32,886 nt of DNA from a virus, in IMG/VR virus record IMGVR_UViG_3300020172_004951, positions 1 to 32,886 of that record. The stretch is one strand, 5' to 3'. How positions within the stretch are numbered: position 1 is the stretch's first letter; every line of letters begins with the position of its first letter. The position numbers were made by a program, and so were the translations under genes. Below are positions 15,351 through 23,405 of this stretch, one piece after another. The notes beneath the pieces are model-generated. The model was not told the origin of the DNA. It ran no database searches and worked only from the letters and a program-made list of their open reading frames with translations.

Positions 15351-17387
15351 TTATTTCTCTTTCAAGAAATCTCCAAAATTCATTACCTTTTGACCGAACT
15401 TTTTGCTTTTCTTAGCAGTCTTCTTATTTGCCTTTTTACCAGGACCGGCTAGGAATAGTGGATCTACTGAGTCGACTGGTAGGCTACTTGGTGTCTGATG
15501 AATTTGTCCAGGAGCTTCAGGATTGATTACTGGAGAGCCAGTATCAGCAATAGAAAGCATGTCTTCTCTTAGTGGGCGTTCTCTGCCAGTCTTACCTTCT
15601 GCCGACTTAAAGAACTGGGGACCTTCGCCGGCTTTATATTGACTTAAGCCTAGTGCATCTGTTCTAAGAGTCTTGGTGACTTTCTCTACCCCTTTATCAA
15701 AGTCTCGACCTGCCTGTTTTCCACCGACTGCTGTGACTCCGCCTTTAAATATGCTTAATATTCCATTAAAGATCGCCTTATTTTGTTCAGAATTTTTTCT
15801 TGCAACTTCTGCATTTCCATTATCCTCTATTCCAGATAATAGACCAGTCATAATTTGACCTAGTCCTTTAACAAAATTCCTTAGTGGACTCTCTGCTATT
15901 CGATCGGCCTCACTAACTGCTAATTTAACTCTAGTGTAGAGAGGTAATCGAAGATCAGGTTTTAACTGAATACCTTTAAAGTTACCCATGTTAATGTCCT
16001 TTGAGATATAATAATTTCTGATCTCTCTCTCTTTTTCTTTACTTATGTTCTCAATCTTAGTGACTGCTTGGGTCTGTTCCTTTTCTGAAAGTACACAGTC
16101 TACTTCACTCTCTATGTATTGTACAATCCATCTTTTACAAAGCTTTAAATAGGAAAGTTGACTCTCTTCTGACCCGCTCTCTTTTACTCTAGGTCCAGCA
16201 TTAAATTGAGAATTTATTGCTCCGTCTGGCATTTCTTGCTTTATAGAAAATTCCATCCAGACATTATTCTGTTTTTCAAGAGACTTAAATAACTTGTAAT
16301 AGTCTCCTCCTGGAGGAAGTGCTTCGCCATTTTGTATCTTAGGTAGAAGACAAGAGTTCAATGCAGAAAAAAGTTTGTTCTTAATCATTGACTTCTTTTT
16401 ACAGGTAGGCTTGGCAGGCGGAGGTAACACTCTTTCTTTTTTCTCAATAGCTGGTTGAAGTACCTCTCTTGCACCAAGTGCGTCGATTAGAGGCTTCCAA
16501 TTTATTTCTAGTGATTCTCTACCCTCATCAGTATCGGGAATCTCGTCGATCTTATCAATATCAACTTCTATTGATTCAGCGACTTCCTTTTTTATTGCAT
16601 CTTCAGTTGACTTTGAAAGCTTTTTAATAGCATCCTTGATTCTTTTGGCTATTTTGATATCTATCTCTACTTCATTACCTTCAGTATCGACCCTCATTAA
16701 GTCACTGATTTCAGTCTTAGTCAGAGTCTCTACTGTACCGTCTTCATATTCTATTTCAAACTTATTGCTTTCAGTACCTTCGTCTATACTGCCAATACTT
16801 TTAATCTTAAAGGTATTTTCCTCTCCTCTTTTTCTTAACTTATTATCCTTTTCCCTAATTGAAACTAGGGTAGCTGTCTCCAAGTCAGTTTCTGGCTGAC
16901 TGTCTAGATAATTAAATATAGTGTAGAGCTTATAGATTCTATTGATAGCTAAGGACTCTCTAGACTTTAAGTTATAAAACTTCTTGAAGTCTTCTCCATG
17001 TTTAAACTGCTTCTTTTCCGAAGATATCTTGTTTAAATTACTTCTAAGGTTCTTAAGGTATGCTTGTAAAAAAGGAATCTTACTAGATTCAGTCATCTGT
17101 TTTATTAATCCTGCAAGCTCATTGGAATTTTTAATAGTCGATATTTGATCCTGTTCGATTCCATCTAACGTTTGACGAATCGCTTCAAACGATGTTGTTC
17201 TAGCTAGGCTATCGTTAATATCTCCACCGATCTTCTCCTTTACTATTGTGAATAGTGTCGATAATTCACTAGGCTCTTCCTTATTCTCAGTATCGTCGTC
17301 TTTTACTGGCGCGCTAGCTACTTTCTTTTTACTCTCAAATAAAGAGTTATGATTCATCCATTGGTTTAAATACTCAGCAAAACTCAT
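15351..17387 (-). CDS. Large putative virion protein with capsid-targeting-like ends, unknown
   Basis: A 678-residue, Lys/Glu-rich, mostly helical protein not recognised. The N-terminus MSFAEYLNQWMNHNSLFESK and the C-terminus KVMNFGDFLKEK both resemble the short T4 capsid-targeting sequence (an aromatic/acidic helix ending in E). It has one cysteine-containing stretch (PTCKKKSMIKNKLFSALNSCLLPK), a proline-rich linker (VLPPPAKPTC) and a Lys-rich tail (GPGKKANKKTAKKSKK) that could bind DNA. The gene is preceded by a GATAAATAAG late element within the end of the neighbouring small gene. A packaged internal head protein or large tail component are the alternatives. Confidence 0.65.
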   Translation of the reverse strand: MSFAEYLNQWMNHNSLFESKKKVASAPVKDDDTENKEEPSELSTLFTIVKEKIGGDINDSLARTTSFEAIRQTLDGIEQDQISTIKNSNELAGLIKQMTESSKIPFLQAYLKNLRSNLNKISSEKKQFKHGEDFKKFYNLKSRESLAINRIYKLYTIFNYLDSQPETDLETATLVSIREKDNKLRKRGEENTFKIKSIGSIDEGTESNKFEIEYEDGTVETLTKTEISDLMRVDTEGNEVEIDIKIAKRIKDAIKKLSKSTEDAIKKEVAESIEVDIDKIDEIPDTDEGRESLEINWKPLIDALGAREVLQPAIEKKERVLPPPAKPTCKKKSMIKNKLFSALNSCLLPKIQNGEALPPGGDYYKLFKSLEKQNNVWMEFSIKQEMPDGAINSQFNAGPRVKESGSEESQLSYLKLCKRWIVQYIESEVDCVLSEKEQTQAVTKIENISKEKEREIRNYYISKDINMGNFKGIQLKPDLRLPLYTRVKLAVSEADRIAESPLRNFVKGLGQIMTGLLSGIEDNGNAEVARKNSEQNKAIFNGILSIFKGGVTAVGGKQAGRDFDKGVEKVTKTLRTDALGLSQYKAGEGPQFFKSAEGKTGRERPLREDMLSIADTGSPVINPEAPGQIHQTPSSLPVDSVDPLFLAGPGKKANKKTAKKSKKFGQKVMNFGDFLKEK

Positions 17388-17390
17388 AAG

Positions 17391-17588
17391 TCAATTCTTT
17401 TTCTTATTTATCTGCTTTGTAAATTTTTCATATGGTATTATCCAAAAGTCTCGTTTAACCTTTCCTTTTAGGTAGTCATATATGGAAGTATCCGCATTTT
17501 CGTCAGGATGTTGAACCATTGCATTCTTTAAAGGTTCCTTTCCTTGAATGTACTTTTTATAGTTTTTTCTACTCTCATGTTCTGACAT
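17391..17588 (-). CDS. Small unknown protein
   Basis: A 65-residue, highly charged protein (HESRKNYKKYIQGKEPL at the start, KFTKQINKKKN at the end) with a central DTSIYDYLKGKVKRDFWIIPYEKF segment. It sits ten bases after the metallophosphoesterase gene and three before the large virion protein, in the same direction. Its last codons contain the presumed late promoter of the following gene, so both coding and promoter roles constrain this segment. No function seen. Confidence 0.6.
   Translation of the reverse strand: MSEHESRKNYKKYIQGKEPLKNAMVQHPDENADTSIYDYLKGKVKRDFWIIPYEKFTKQINKKKN
17403..17412 (-). promoter_or_regulatory. T4-type late promoter-like element
   Basis: Reading on the minus strand this is GATAAATAAG, 15 bases before the start of the large virion protein gene and inside the end of the 65-residue gene. 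It lacks the final T of the others. Confidence 0.55.
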
Positions 17589-17598
17589 TTTACCTTAA

Positions 17599-19164
17599 TT
17601 ATTTTAGGGTCGTATACTCTCCCTTAACGAGGTTAATATGTTGTGCCTTGCCGTTTTCATGAATGATTACGTGTGAGTGTAGCCATCCACTGGCACCTAT
17701 GTTATAACCTACTCTTAATTTAGTTGAAGTCCCAACTGCTAGTGCACCGTCCTTTCTACCTGGCGAGTGGTAGTGACCTACTACTATCTTGGTGTTTAGA
17801 TTTCTAAATTGCTGTAGAGATCCTCTACTTCCACTAGCACCTATATCACCATGCTGACCTAATTCCCAACCATTAACAATATAACTATCACTTCTTCCTA
17901 ATGTTACAAAGTGAGGATATTTATTATTTATCACCCAAGGTATCACACCATTCGGTGCATCTCCGCTTAAGATAGCGGCAGAGTATTGCATGTATTCTAG
18001 TGAGTTCTTTGGAGTAATTGCTTTTCTCCAATCTGTGTTCTTTAACCACCTATCCAGAAAATCATCGTGGTTGCTTCGAACTATTACTGTGTTATAATCC
18101 TCAAACACTTCAAGTCCTTCTAAGAGGTCTTCTATCTCAGTACGTAGAGAATTAGTACCCTCCATTTCTTTTTGATACTGGATGAATGGATCCTTTTCTT
18201 CATGGTGACTAATCGATTTACCGTCAAATACGTCATGTAATATTACGTGGTCTGGATTTATCTTTTCCATTAATGAAACAGTAGTATCGAACACCCTCTG
18301 ATCATGATGACCATAATGGATGTCTCCCCAAATTAAAGCAGAGACTCGATCCACTTCATCAACTCGACTCTCGCCGTCTTGTAAACTCACCTTATAGAAA
18401 AGATCACAGAAATTTCCATCTTCAGTAGCTGTGACCTGTCTCATGAAAAAGATATCGTTTCCTTTTATCTCAACTACAACAAAACCCAAAGTATGGTGAA
18501 ACTCTCCCTTCTTACCTGCTCTAGAGTCAGTATAATTAGTTATAGTACAGGCACCAGTAGTCAACATCATCTTAGGTACGCTACCTTCTAGTACAGGTAT
18601 CATTTCCATCTGTACTTTAGGCGAACCAAACACGCATGAGTTTATTCCGCTCATGCCTTGTAGACCAGTCATCGGGTTTACTGCAGTCGGTTGAATCTTA
18701 ATGTCTGACATGATTGATACATACTTGTGAATATCGTGGCGGTTTGCATCTAGATACTTCTCTATTCTCTTAGACCAAACATCACAACCTTCATCAGTAA
18801 AAATAGATGTTGGGTTCCTATATCTGCCAGCAATAACATGAATGTCTGCATTTATAAAATCAGCATAGGTCTCCATATTCAGAATAAAATTATCATGGAC
18901 TGGGGTATCGTTCTGTGCCCAAGTTATGATAAATCTCTTCTTTCTTTTATTAAAAGATTTTGCTTTTGCTAGTTTTAATTGAGGTGATTCCTCTTGTGTC
19001 TTAGTAGTCAGTCCTAATTTAGATACCCATCTTTCTACTGTTCTGCTTGAAACGTCATAATGATCTGCAAGAGAAGCTATTCGTTTTTCCCAAGAGAGTT
19101 CTTTATTAAAGTAAGTTTCGCTAATTTTAATCTTGTCATTTTCTGTTAATTCTTTAAATCTCAT
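17599..19164 (-). CDS. HTH-metallophosphoesterase protein (phage T5 A1-like candidate)
   Basis: A 521-residue two-part protein. Residues 24-50 form a resolvase/sigma-like helix-turn-helix (RIASLADHYDVSSRTVERWVSKLGL). A calcineurin-like phosphoesterase follows with all metal ligands: GDIH (280-283), LHDVFDG (309-315), RSNHDD (363-368), QHGD (437-440) and GHYH (463-466). Large phage phosphoesterases of this sort include T5 A1, which is required for host DNA degradation, so a DNA-acting nuclease is a reasonable guess; A1 similarity is from memory and unverified. It lies between the virion genes and the ligase-NMNAT fusion; an AT hairpin separates it from the latter. Confidence 0.78.
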   Translation of the reverse strand: MRFKELTENDKIKISETYFNKELSWEKRIASLADHYDVSSRTVERWVSKLGLTTKTQEESPQLKLAKAKSFNKRKKRFIITWAQNDTPVHDNFILNMETYADFINADIHVIAGRYRNPTSIFTDEGCDVWSKRIEKYLDANRHDIHKYVSIMSDIKIQPTAVNPMTGLQGMSGINSCVFGSPKVQMEMIPVLEGSVPKMMLTTGACTITNYTDSRAGKKGEFHHTLGFVVVEIKGNDIFFMRQVTATEDGNFCDLFYKVSLQDGESRVDEVDRVSALIWGDIHYGHHDQRVFDTTVSLMEKINPDHVILHDVFDGKSISHHEEKDPFIQYQKEMEGTNSLRTEIEDLLEGLEVFEDYNTVIVRSNHDDFLDRWLKNTDWRKAITPKNSLEYMQYSAAILSGDAPNGVIPWVINNKYPHFVTLGRSDSYIVNGWELGQHGDIGASGSRGSLQQFRNLNTKIVVGHYHSPGRKDGALAVGTSTKLRVGYNIGASGWLHSHVIIHENGKAQHINLVKGEYTTLK

Positions 19165-19175
19165 AATTAAAGATA

Positions 19176-19210
19176 GATTTTTTTTGATAGTATATTATAT
19201 CAAAAAAATC
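19176..19210. repeat. AT-rich hairpin between operon segments
   Basis: GATTTTTTTTGATA (19176-19189) and TATCAAAAAAATC (19198-19210) are near-perfect inverted repeats with an 8-base loop. The right arm touches the stop codon of the ligase fusion gene on the minus strand. The stem is only A/T with two GATA ends, so it may be a weak terminator, an RNA processing site or a protein site. Confidence 0.5.
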
Positions 19211-21068
19211 AAAGAAGTTCTTCTTTATTAAAGGTTTTATCAGATAGCCTAGGATCGGCGTTTTCACTGACTGGTGTTGAGACTCCAAGTTCTTTTTGTA
19301 AATTAAAGAATTCAGAATGTATTGGAGCTGGTGTTAACTTTTTAAATTCATTAAAATCAGAATTCATAATAGCTGCTAATACTTCTTCTGATTTTACTAA
19401 ACTTGGCATCTCTACCAAGTTAAAGTCCTTTGACATCCTAATTGGAATATTTCTTTTTTTGATATAATCAAACTGAATTGCATAATCATGTAGTCGTCTA
19501 CCGCTTGTTCCCCAAAGTATAGGAGAATAGTCAGATGAAAGAGACTTAAGCACATCATCGATGAGTCCGCTGTTAATTATTCTATAGTCTTGTATAAGAG
19601 TTGGGTTGGCCTGTTGAATTTTACTTAACATGATATTAAGAAACTTCTTAGATATAGGAGAGCCCTTAGTCTTCTTGTTTGGATGAATAGCAATCAAGAC
19701 AACAGGTTTACCGTTTTTATTCTTTAATTGTTCGGCTGCCTGTAAGTGCCCAATCGTAATAGGTTGAAACTGACCTACCATTATGTTTACTTTTTTAGGT
19801 CCTTTTGTCTCTTCTAAATTAGCATGTTCCTTCTCACTCAATAACGGCGCATCGTCTGGTGAATCTATAAACTGATTAAAGCTTGGAAATAAACCCTCAT
19901 ATATCGCATCTCCTAATACTAAATTTCTTACTTTTTGAACTATTAAGTTTAACTGTGATACTAGATCAGGCGTAAAGAAGCCAGAACTAGAACGTTTTCT
20001 AGTCTTTCTAAAGAAATTTAATAAGACTTTGTAGATCTCAGCATTGATTGTACTCTTTTTTATCAAAGTAACTACTGCCTTATCACCGATTAAAGGTATA
20101 TTTAAGGCAAATTCGGCTCTCTGTAAGTATTCAGGTACTTCTAATTCAAGTCCACCATACTTAACTGAGTAGTCCGCAATAAAATCTGTGTAGATCTTAT
20201 TGATTAAATTTATGTATTTCTGCTCGTAATTTGATCCATCTTCACATGCCGATCGTAGTTCGTCAGTCTGATACATCTCGAAGTGATTCATTAAGTCGAT
20301 AACAATTAACCAGATATAATCTTGTGAAATGTTTTTAATTGGACCCGTTTCCTGCTTTTTCTTTTTAAACATTGGATCTATTATCTTTGCTAGATATGAA
20401 CTCTCCTCCCCGTTCTCCAAGCCAAAAAACCTAAATATTAAAGTTTCGAACTCCCTATCTCCAAAGTCAGCAGTTTTTTCTGGACATAAAATCGCAATTA
20501 TGTGCTTTGAGAATGATCTAGTTTTAAACTTTTCCTCTAATTGAGAATCTTCAGAATAAACAAAGTTTAAAATTTCTCTTCTCTGTTCGTCATCTAATTT
20601 ACCTTCAAAGATAATCGGTGGTGGTTCTACTTCTAGGTAGTTTGCCCATTTAGTTAATTGCTCCAGCGATTGTACTGTTTCTATAACGTTTCCTGAATCG
20701 TCTAGTCGTTGGATATAACAGAGTATCAAGTTGTTTTTCATAGGTCGCCCTACAGCATTGCTGTGATCTCCTCTATTAAAGTATTCAAAACCAAAGAAAA
20801 AATTAGATGGAATCCTTTCTCTTTTTGGTTGAGGTATGCTCTCAAAGAAGCTAATTGCTGGATTGTAATACTGCATCAATACACGATCGACGTAAGTTAT
20901 CTCTCCGTTTTTTTTGAAGTATTTGAAAGAGTCATCAGTAGTCTTCTTTACTCCAAAAAAAGCGCCGCTTACTTTTTCGCTTATGATCACATAGTTATTT
21001 AGGATGCCATTTAAAAAAGCATCTCCCTTCTTTTCTTGAAGTTCTTTAAGATGGTTTATACCTGACAT
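19209..21068 (-). CDS. RNA-ligase-like domain fused to NMNAT-like nucleotidyltransferase
   Basis: A 619-residue fusion. The N-terminal half has covalent nucleotidyltransferase motifs in order: motif I EKVSG with K32 as the nucleotidyl-lysine, motif III FFFGFEYF (90-97), motif IV ETLIFRF (208-214) and motif V KIIDPMFKKK (228-237), as in ATP-dependent RNA ligases (T4 Rnl2 has EKIHG). The C-terminal half has the NMNAT/cytidylyltransferase signature GQFQPITIGH (432-441), WGTSGRR (519-525) and the end motif SLVKSEEVLAAI...FKKLTPAPIH (556-584). The usual ISxTxxR arginine is changed. It starts five bases after a small late gene in an operon with a kinase and phosphatase. Ligase activity, NAD synthesis or both are possible. 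Confidence 0.78.
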   Translation of the reverse strand: MSGINHLKELQEKKGDAFLNGILNNYVIISEKVSGAFFGVKKTTDDSFKYFKKNGEITYVDRVLMQYYNPAISFFESIPQPKRERIPSNFFFGFEYFNRGDHSNAVGRPMKNNLILCYIQRLDDSGNVIETVQSLEQLTKWANYLEVEPPPIIFEGKLDDEQRREILNFVYSEDSQLEEKFKTRSFSKHIIAILCPEKTADFGDREFETLIFRFFGLENGEESSYLAKIIDPMFKKKKQETGPIKNISQDYIWLIVIDLMNHFEMYQTDELRSACEDGSNYEQKYINLINKIYTDFIADYSVKYGGLELEVPEYLQRAEFALNIPLIGDKAVVTLIKKSTINAEIYKVLLNFFRKTRKRSSSGFFTPDLVSQLNLIVQKVRNLVLGDAIYEGLFPSFNQFIDSPDDAPLLSEKEHANLEETKGPKKVNIMVGQFQPITIGHLQAAEQLKNKNGKPVVLIAIHPNKKTKGSPISKKFLNIMLSKIQQANPTLIQDYRIINSGLIDDVLKSLSSDYSPILWGTSGRRLHDYAIQFDYIKKRNIPIRMSKDFNLVEMPSLVKSEEVLAAIMNSDFNEFKKLTPAPIHSEFFNLQKELGVSTPVSENADPRLSDKTFNKEELL

Positions 21069-21072
21069 AGTT

Positions 21073-21618
21073 TTATGCTTCTTGTTCTTCAGCCGGTTCT
21101 TGTGGTCGAGTATCGGTCGGTTGCTGTGGTTGAGTTTCCGCAGGTTTTGTGACTTGCATTGATTTTCTAACAGTCGGCGAATCTATACTGATTGAGATAG
21201 TTGCAACATTATCTGAATCCTCAGCGTTTTCAGTAAAATAATCAATTACTTTTTTTAGGTTTATATTATTTGGTTGATCTCCAAAACCACCCGCTTTTTC
21301 TATCTTACTTCTTAAATTTTTAGTAGCTTTCCAGCTGCCTTCATAACTTATCGACCAACAGTAGAATCTAACTTCTTCCGCCTTACTGTCATAGTAATGT
21401 TGTATATCTTTTATTCTTTGAATAGCTCCGTTTGCATCTTTATACGTAGTTGCTCTACCCAAGTAATCTGATGGGACTCCAAACTTAACTCCATCTGAAA
21501 GAGCTTCCACTAATTCTTCTATTCTTTGGATAACAACGTCTGTTTCATATCCCTTAAGTGGAATAGTCATTACTTCAGCTTCGTTTACAAACTGTGAAAA
21601 CTTTTTAAACTTTGGCAT
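21073..21618 (-). CDS. Small putative internal virion protein, capsid-targeting-like N-terminus
   Basis: A 181-residue protein of unknown function. Its first 15 residues (MPKFKKFSQFVNEAE) closely resemble T4 capsid-targeting peptides such as that of the IPIII internal protein, with a possible cleavage point at NEA. The middle has VIQRIEELVEALSDGVKFG, a helix suggesting oligomerisation, then aromatic FYCWSISYEGSWK, and the C-terminal 30 residues are Pro/Gln/Glu rich and probably unstructured. An AATAAATAAT late element lies about 20 bases upstream. It interrupts the kinase and ligase genes, so it may be co-transcribed with them but is likely made late in bulk. Confidence 0.62.
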   Translation of the reverse strand: MPKFKKFSQFVNEAEVMTIPLKGYETDVVIQRIEELVEALSDGVKFGVPSDYLGRATTYKDANGAIQRIKDIQHYYDSKAEEVRFYCWSISYEGSWKATKNLRSKIEKAGGFGDQPNNINLKKVIDYFTENAEDSDNVATISISIDSPTVRKSMQVTKPAETQPQQPTDTRPQEPAEEQEA

Positions 21619-21635
21619 TGATGTCTATTTTTTTT

Positions 21636-21645
21636 ATTATTTATT
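21636..21645 (-). promoter_or_regulatory. T4-type late promoter-like element
   Basis: Minus-strand AATAAATAAT about 17 bases before the gene with the capsid-targeting-like start at 21618. Followed by an A tract as in the plus-strand sites. Confidence 0.6.
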
Positions 21646-21655
21646 AAAAACGCAA

Positions 21656-22249
21656 TTAATTATTTGCTAATTGGGTTAACACAGCAATAAACCGCTCTTC
21701 ACTCAACTGATCAAAGTTATTCTTAAACCTAATTAAACTATTGTTTAATTTGTCATCTGTTATTACTTCTATGAATTCACTAAATAACTTATCAAATAGA
21801 TTTTTTTCTGACTCTAAATTCTCAAAATTTTCAAAATAGTCCTTCTCTCTTACTTCAGTGTTGATTTCAGTAGGTCGGCTAACATATAGAATTTTGCAGT
21901 TTTGCCACAGTTCACTATTCAAGATCTTTCTAAACTCATTGGTGAGTCGGTCGTTATCCATTCTTTCTCGATAGATGGACCATACGTATGCTGAGAATAT
22001 ACAACGATCAAATACTATTACTTGGTCTTTTAGAATAGACTGATTAAGTTCTAAGATGGTTAAAACATTTGCGATACTAAAATAGTGTACACCCGGACCA
22101 TCTTCTTGATCTCTTAAGCCTAGTGACTCAATATATTTTGCAAATTGAAACTTATAGTATTGGATCTTAGGATCTTTGTTTTCTTCAAAGAACTTTTCCA
22201 TTAAAAAAGTTTTACCGCTGTGTCTGTGCCCTTCTATTAGAATTATCAT
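21656..22249 (-). CDS. P-loop kinase (polynucleotide-kinase or dNMP-kinase-like)
   Basis: A 197-residue P-loop NTPase. Walker A is GHRHSGKT (7-14); FDRCIFSAYVW (80-90) contains the DRxxxS segment found in thymidylate kinase and polynucleotide kinase families; YVSRP (122-126) and REKDYFE (134-140) fit a lid region. Dimensions suit a nucleotide or polynucleotide 5'-kinase. Its start overlaps the stop of the HAD phosphatase by four bases (ATGA), which favours joint use in end repair, as in T4 Pnkp where both activities are in one polypeptide. A dNMP kinase cannot be excluded on sequence alone. Confidence 0.68.
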   Translation of the reverse strand: MIILIEGHRHSGKTFLMEKFFEENKDPKIQYYKFQFAKYIESLGLRDQEDGPGVHYFSIANVLTILELNQSILKDQVIVFDRCIFSAYVWSIYRERMDNDRLTNEFRKILNSELWQNCKILYVSRPTEINTEVREKDYFENFENLESEKNLFDKLFSEFIEVITDDKLNNSLIRFKNNFDQLSEERFIAVLTQLANN

Positions 22250-22806
22250 ATCAACTTTATTTTTCTTTTTTCATCAACTTTAAAATCAAGAAGTCTAAAT
22301 ACATTTGACTTATCCACAAAATAGAAATTAACTTCATATTTTCTACTCAATGACTCAAAGCCAGTTCTATACTTTATAATCTGTTCTAGTGTATCCTCGT
22401 AGATATCCACAGTCGCTATCTCTGGGTATTTTTTTAACTCCTTTAATAAAGTATCAAACTTTTCAGTAACCCTACCTAAACAGTAAATTGCATCAAATCC
22501 AAACACTGCCTTTTCTACTACTTGATTAACATAAGGTCTAAGCTGTTCTGTCCTGTGTGTTATAAGTATCGTTCTACTGTTTATATCTAGTACTGACCGT
22601 TGCCAATCGTCTAGTACTGGTGAAATAAACTGAATATTATGAATTGACCTGTCCATCGATAATGGGTGATCGTAGAATGAGTATGGAGTTGGGAATAAGA
22701 AATAGCCATCTGTTGATTTTTCTACATACTTACTAGCAGTATAGCTAGGCATTCTAGCAACAGTTTCATCTAAATCAAATACTGATATCTTAGTTAATTT
22801 TTTCAT
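22246..22806 (-). CDS. HAD phosphatase of the Swiss-Army-Knife RNA-repair type
   Basis: A 186-residue HAD protein. Motif I is FDLDETVARMP (10-20; D11 nucleophile, D13 acid). ILITHRTEQLRPYV (about 99-112) is motif II, FDAIYCLGRVTEKFDTLLKEL (about 124-145) supplies the lysine region, and VDIYEDT (about 153-159) the acidic motif. The TEKF...LLKEL...IYEDT pattern is the one seen in HAD_SAK_1-type domains of RNA-repair proteins, and HADs of this class remove 3'-phosphates from polynucleotides. It is the first gene of a minus-strand operon that continues into a kinase. Substrate assignment is inference. Confidence 0.66.
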   Translation of the reverse strand: MKKLTKISVFDLDETVARMPSYTASKYVEKSTDGYFLFPTPYSFYDHPLSMDRSIHNIQFISPVLDDWQRSVLDINSRTILITHRTEQLRPYVNQVVEKAVFGFDAIYCLGRVTEKFDTLLKELKKYPEIATVDIYEDTLEQIIKYRTGFESLSRKYEVNFYFVDKSNVFRLLDFKVDEKRKIKLI

Positions 22807-22831
22807 AATAATACTTGTACTATATTTTATT

Positions 22832-22841
22832 GATAAATAAT
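22832..22841 (+). promoter_or_regulatory. T4-type late promoter-like element
   Basis: GATAAATAAT, 19 bases before the GTG of the late gene at 22861. It shares the ATAAATAA core with five other sites in this window and resembles the T4 late consensus TATAAATA. It lies inside a small AT inverted repeat (TTTTATT/AATAAAA). Confidence 0.65.
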
Positions 22842-22860
22842 AAAAAGTTTTAACTTAATA

Positions 22861-23346
22861 GTGACTAAATATCTTACATTATTTGAAGATTTTTCTAAAG
22901 AAGACAATAAGGCGAGCTTTGCTCCTTCCTGGTCAGACCTTAGAGATACTATACAGAGTAGACTTCCTTTTGCAATCATCATATTTTTAAACAAAGAAAG
23001 TTATCTACTCACTAAATCAACAATGCTTGCTGAATACAATTGCATTTATCAAAAAGCGTTTCTTTCTAAAAACGGAAGACTTGTTGCATATCCATCAGTC
23101 TTCATAAAATTAGACGAGTCTCAACCTTTTATAGAGAGTATACCTAAACTGTATGAAAAGCATAAAATAAAAGCAATGGTAGTCGGTAAACAAGGAGAAG
23201 AATACGTTAACTACTATTTCAAAAACGGCAATTCTGCAGTAATCGGAAACGAAATAATGACCTCTATAGATAAGGACGATATGAAAAATGAAGATCATTT
23301 TCAGCTAGGTTCCAATCTATACCGCTTTGTTGATTTTGTAGGATAG
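22861..23346 (+). CDS. Putative internal virion protein, unknown, late promoter driven
   Basis: A 161-residue protein starting with GTG at 22861, the only start that follows the promoter and precedes the conserved-looking N-terminus. MTKYLTLFEDFSKED fits the aromatic-rich capsid-targeting-like peptides seen in three other genes of this window. The body has alternating strands and helices (FAIIIFLNKESYLL, LVAYPSVFIKL, IKAMVVGKQGEEYV) and ends aromatic (YRFVDFVG). No known domain. A GATAAATAAT element lies 19 bases before the start. Probably a late, perhaps packaged protein. Confidence 0.62.
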   Translation: MTKYLTLFEDFSKEDNKASFAPSWSDLRDTIQSRLPFAIIIFLNKESYLLTKSTMLAEYNCIYQKAFLSKNGRLVAYPSVFIKLDESQPFIESIPKLYEKHKIKAMVVGKQGEEYVNYYFKNGNSAVIGNEIMTSIDKDDMKNEDHFQLGSNLYRFVDFVG

Positions 23347-23361
23347 AAACTTTTTATGTTT

Positions 23362-23381
23362 TCTAAGTACAACTCTAAGTA
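23362..23381. repeat. Direct repeat in the leader of the UvsY-like gene
   Basis: TCTAAGTA occurs at 23362-23369 and 23374-23381, about one helix turn apart, in the 59-base gap before the gene at 23406. It could be an operator or chance in AT-rich DNA. Confidence 0.35.
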
Positions 23382-23405
23382 ATAAAAGATATCGAGGTAT
23401 ATAAG

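Noticed and set aside
21656-22249. Confident call of the P-loop protein as polynucleotide kinase
   Set aside because: The DRxxxS and lid motifs also fit dNMP kinases, so a neutral call is given.
23321-23360. Bacteroidota-type TTTG/TAnnTTTG promoter before the UvsY-like gene
   Set aside because: TATGTTTT is only close to consensus and the spacing to any TTTG was not right, so it is not reported.
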